DNA of 33,121 nt from Gnetum montanum (Eukaryota; Streptophyta; Gnetopsida; Gnetales; Gnetaceae). This document shows, piece after piece, positions 30,490 through 33,121 of this stretch. The stretch lies in NCBI GenBank assembly GCA_015680685.1, contig MNCI01007755.1, positions 286,669-319,789 on the forward strand, read 5' to 3'. The notes under the pieces are model-generated. The model did not search any database. It worked only from the letters and a program-made list of their open reading frames with translations, and was not told the origin of the DNA. Each line of letters begins with the position of its first letter. The first letter of the stretch is position 1. The position numbers and the translations under genes were made by a program.

Positions 30490-32012
30490 TCATGGCTTGC
30501 TAGTCAAGCATTTCTTATACACCTCCTTCAAGGTAGGTTGCAACCTCAAATCAATCTCAACCTACGTAATTTACTACAGGCCACAAGGGATAGTGGCTGC
30601 CTAATCTGCCCAGCCTCCAGGGTAACAGGCAAGCCCCCTGCACTACCCTCTACGCTAACAAGACATGTGCCATTTTAGGGAAAGGTGACCCTTGCACAAC
30701 CGCAACCTAGTCTCCAAGTAGCGAAAGGTCCACCACCAAATCCTTTTGAAGGGATGTAGGAACACCCTCCTCCAGCCCCCCAACCAGAAACATTGGCCTC
30801 TGCCCACAAGACCCCAAATCTGAAATAGACCCCTCTAGCCTCTCCAAATATGGGACCAGCACAAGCCCTCCATGCCACCACCCAAAATGGGCACTAGCTC
30901 ATCAGCCCAAGGCACTGGAACAACTGGAGATATGAAAGAAACTCCCTGTTGCATGGCCCAACCACCTCATCCAACCAAAGTCCATTCCTCCTTGTGGTTA
31001 GGGGATAGGGCCTTCGTATGGACCCTGCACAACAACATCAAGCGATTGCTTTTTCCACAAACTGCGCATCCGATTACTGAAGTCTCTCCACACACTATTG
31101 ACATGTCTGTCGGGATATTGTCATACTCAACTCGTAGTGTTTCATCCCTCGATGGGCAAGCCAAAATCACCTCATTCACCCTATCCTTAGACCCCAATGA
31201 CTGCTAAACACGAAATCAGGCATAGCCCATACAGTTCATCAATTCATTGAACCTATCAAACTTGAGGAATTCGCCAAAAAGCTTGACTAGCATTCTCAAG
31301 AATTCGGGTGTCCATAACTCTACCAGAAAGCCTAGCCAGCATTCTTAGGAATCCGTGCATCCATAACTCCAAGGGAAGATCCAAGAGCCTAATTCAAACA
31401 AGTGCCTAGACGAAGAGGTCAATGTCCTAGTGAGCCCCTGGTTGCCAGGGTGCAAGAGCCAACCCACGGGCCCCATAAAACCAAGCATCCCCAAAAAGCA
31501 TCTTATCTCTACCTACAACCAACTGAAACACAAACAAAAGTTGATCATCAACCAGGCTGCAAACATGCACTCCCTCCAAACCCCAACTTGTGGTTGCCCA
31601 GCACCGAATAAGGTCCATCCAAGGCCTCACACCCTTAGACACGAACTTGTCGATGAGGCTAAACTCCAAGGTCTGCAACCCCTCACTAGGCAATTGAATT
31701 TGCAACCACATAACCCCTTCTTTCCTCAAGCAAGCCTCAATTCCCCCATCCCCTAGATGCCAACCACTTGTATCAACAAAGGCAGTCCCAATAACCACAG
31801 AGCCACCAACCCTGCCATTCCCCCCTTTTGAGTTCCCCTGAACGTGCCCGAACACGCCACTGCCACCATCCTCAATCCCATCTATCCCCACTCAACCACT
31901 CCCTCTGTAGCCCAACCTCAAGCTGGCTTGCCCATCCGCTAGGACACCACCACCACTTGCACCTAATCACCCTACTCTGCTCCCTCTTGCACTCTTGCCC
32001 ATCGAATCTCAT
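30490..32012 (-). pseudogene. LINE-I ORF1 (DUF4283-like protein)
   Basis: The DUF4283-like part is the best preserved in the window: LIDKFVSKGVRPWMDLIRCW, WGLEGVHVCSLVDDQLLFVF and FYGARGLALAPWQP (about 31430-31690). Further on are VILACPSRDETLRVEYDNIP and a degenerate knuckle, CAVCGKSNRLMLLC, which has lost its His. It ends with VEIDLRLQPTLKEVYKKCL and a TGA at 30492-30490 overlapping the ORF2 ATG. The open frame shown from 31891 starts at a GTG and is not the real start. Confidence 0.75.
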
Positions 32013-32022
32013 CTTCCCCAGT

Positions 32023-32199
32023 ACTCTGAGGATTTTCTTTAAGCCCTAATTTGTTTGCTTTAAGCCCTCTTGATTTTGTAACAAGTGATTCATTAATTGC
32101 TAATGTCCCATCGTAATTTCATCTTCAAACTTCAAAACGCCTAGCCTACCAACCTCCCTAGGACACACAATAGTCTCCCACCCTACTAAATGCATGTAA
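32023..32199 (-). mobile_element. LINE-J, fragment from the thumb region after the polymerase
   Basis: The minus strand reads HLVGWETIVCPREVGRLGVL, then KFEDEITMGH. This matches HLVSWDIVSRPRNARGLGI of LINE-G and the same block of LINE-H. It lies between LINE-K and LINE-I, both on the same strand, so it is probably the older target of one or both insertions. Confidence 0.7.
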
Positions 32200-32303
32200 T
32201 TTTTCTTTTTTTGAGAAAGTGTTCGGGATTCTATTACGGAAAAGAATGAAAACATGTTATAGGAAATTACAACAGGGGGGGTCACTAGCGGTGGCCACAC
32301 CGA

Positions 32304-32319
32304 GGGGGAAGGATCCCCC
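32304..32319 (-). other. LINE-K 3' UTR hairpin
   Basis: GGGGG and CCCCC pair around a 6-nt loop, about 85 bp upstream of the A tail in element orientation. A separate G16-C9 run lies at 32416-32440 and may be partly a sequencing or assembly artefact. Confidence 0.6.
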
Positions 32320-32468
32320 GAACGATCACGGCATCTCACCCCGGCCATTTGGTTGGGGGCCAGGGTCCGCGGAAAGACATTGAAAAAACACTGATCCCAA
32401 AGGGAAATAGTGGCCGGGGGGGGGGGGGGGGCCCCCCCCCACTCGAAGGACGAAAACTCCACATCCCC

Positions 32469-33093
32469 TTAGGGGTTCGTAGGAAGCTGCCTGCAGGCAC
32501 AGTCGGGGCGAATCAGCTCATGCAGAAGATCCAGAGTATTTCGGTGCTCTTTCATGTCCATGAAATTGGCTGCTTGCTGGATACCTTGCATGGCCGCCTG
32601 TCTTCTGTTTCTGTCGTCATTGGAGGTGCCCGCGTCGGGGTGGCAATGCGCCGAGGTTCGGCGAATGTATCTGCGAAGTCCGCCCCAAGAAACCTCACAG
32701 CTGATACCTAACGTGAGGTATGGGCACTGTCCCCCACGTAGCCACTGTCTGGCATTATGCTCGTGGGCACGGTCTAGTTGCCGCTGTCTCTACTCTTCCT
32801 CCTCCGTAAGCCGGGCCCTCTCCTCTTGCTCTGCCTGCTAGCGCTGTCTCCGGGACTCAGCCTCCTGCGCGAGCTCTTCCCTCACCTAGGCTCTGATTTC
32901 ATCAATGAGCCAAGCCCTGGCAGCGTCAGCCATGATCTCCTGCTGTCTAGCCCACTCCTGCTCCCTTACTCGGAACTGGGCCTCTATCTTGTTGCGGGCC
33001 TGGGCGAGGGCCTCCGTCCACTTCGCCTCCCACTCCTTTCTTTCCGCCTCTCTGGCTTCCTCCACCACCCTCTTTCGTTGCTCCTCACTCTAG
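32469..33093 (-). pseudogene. LINE-K ORF2 C-terminus: coiled coil and J-like domain with HPD
   Basis: A strongly charged coil (EEQRKRVVEEAREAERKEW, QARNKIEAQFRVREQEWARQ, AQEAESRRQR) leads to QLDRAHEHNARQWLRGGQ. Then comes CPYLTLGISCEVSW and a basic helix LRRYIRRTSAHCHPDAG with an intact HPD at 32634-32642. A third helix region (QQAANFMDMKEHRNTLDLLH) and the C-x-C end (CACRQLP) follow, with TAA at 32471-32469. Apart from three TAG codons, all at places where a Gln is plausible, the frame is unbroken. J domains stimulate Hsp70 ATPase through HPD; that role here is inference. The likeness is by eye. Confidence 0.65.
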
Positions 33094-33121
33094 GTGGAGG
33101 TTGTAGGGGGGCTAGAGGTTT

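Larger units (their letters stand above)
30331..32022 (-). mobile_element. LINE-I, ORF1-only internally deleted copy
   Basis: Reading leftward, it has a 5' start (GGGGAAGATGAG, ATG at 32012), ORF1, the ATGA overlap and the first codons of ORF2 (MKILSWNC, from 30493). It then passes directly to the 3' UTR hairpin, the terminal signature (TAATAGAATCCCGAATACTT) and a 22-base A tail (T run 30331-30352). The whole of ORF2 after the first residues is missing. The right limit is approximate. No target-site duplication was recognised. Confidence 0.8.
32200..33121 (-). mobile_element. LINE-K, 3' part of a GC-rich, better preserved copy
   Basis: Its 5' part lies beyond the right edge. It holds the coil, the J-like domain, a 3' UTR of about 250 bp with hairpin, the terminal signature (TAATAGAATCCCGAACACTT) and an A tail (T-rich run 32200-32212). 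Signature and tail are nearly identical to those of LINE-I. The high GC content and the many CpG sites suggest that it is the youngest copy here. Confidence 0.85.

Noticed and set aside
31402-32049. Plus-strand Pro/His-rich frames
   Set aside because: They are antisense to the ORF1 of LINE-I, which carries the recognisable DUF4283-like blocks.
1-33121. CRISPR array, prokaryotic operon, tRNA or rRNA genes
   Set aside because: No regularly spaced repeats, no ribosome binding sites, and no cloverleaf or rRNA sequence recognised; spliced exons and plant retroelements show a plant nuclear origin.

Overview
The window looks like nuclear DNA of a seed plant with a large, repeat-rich genome. A gymnosperm is my best guess, because of the very long introns packed with retrotransposons, but that is inference. 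Nothing points to a prokaryote: there is no operon structure, and the coding signal is either short spliced exons or decayed retroelement frames.

Host gene. One receptor-like kinase (RLK/Pelle) gene lies on the minus strand and spans at least 28208 to 249. Four exons (27907-28208, 27709-27760, 8292-8383, 249-397) join in perfect reading phase through canonical GT-AG sites. They encode the kinase from the juxtamembrane segment to the activation segment. The three introns between them are 146 bp, about 19.3 kb and about 7.9 kb. The C-lobe exons lie beyond the left edge. The ectodomain and membrane exons were not found.

Transposons. Almost all remaining recognisable sequence is one L1-type LINE family, present in about eleven pieces, plus one broken Ty3/gypsy pol. 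Every piece inside the kinase introns is on the plus strand, antisense to the gene. Left to right: a 3' tail (1-133); LINE-B (628-5735); truncated copies C (about 5800-6331) and D (7030-7400); a gypsy pol (8511-13820) split by LINE-E (8919-12541, 15-bp target-site duplication); LINE-F joined to LINE-G (13821-21069, with a 272-bp assembly gap); a tail fragment (21070-21264); and LINE-H (21396-27582, near full length, exact 13-bp target-site duplication). Right of the kinase exons, copies I, J and K lie on the minus strand (30331-33121).

Family architecture, read by comparing copies. ORF1 has a DUF4283-like domain and a CCHC knuckle. It overlaps ORF2 by ATGA. ORF2 has an APE-type endonuclease, a reverse transcriptase and a zf-RVT zinc finger. 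These are followed by an unusual C-terminal extension: an unrecognised conserved domain (here DomX), a Glu/Arg/Gln-rich coiled coil, and a domain resembling a DnaJ J domain (HPD in copy K; HPN, HSD or HSN in decayed copies) that ends in a C-x-C motif. In LINE-H one frame, broken only by stop codons, runs from the zf-RVT through DomX, the coil and the J-like domain, so the extension is part of ORF2. The 3' UTR carries a short GC-rich hairpin in most copies and ends in a shared signature before the A tail. The J-domain-bearing LINE is the main novelty candidate in the window.
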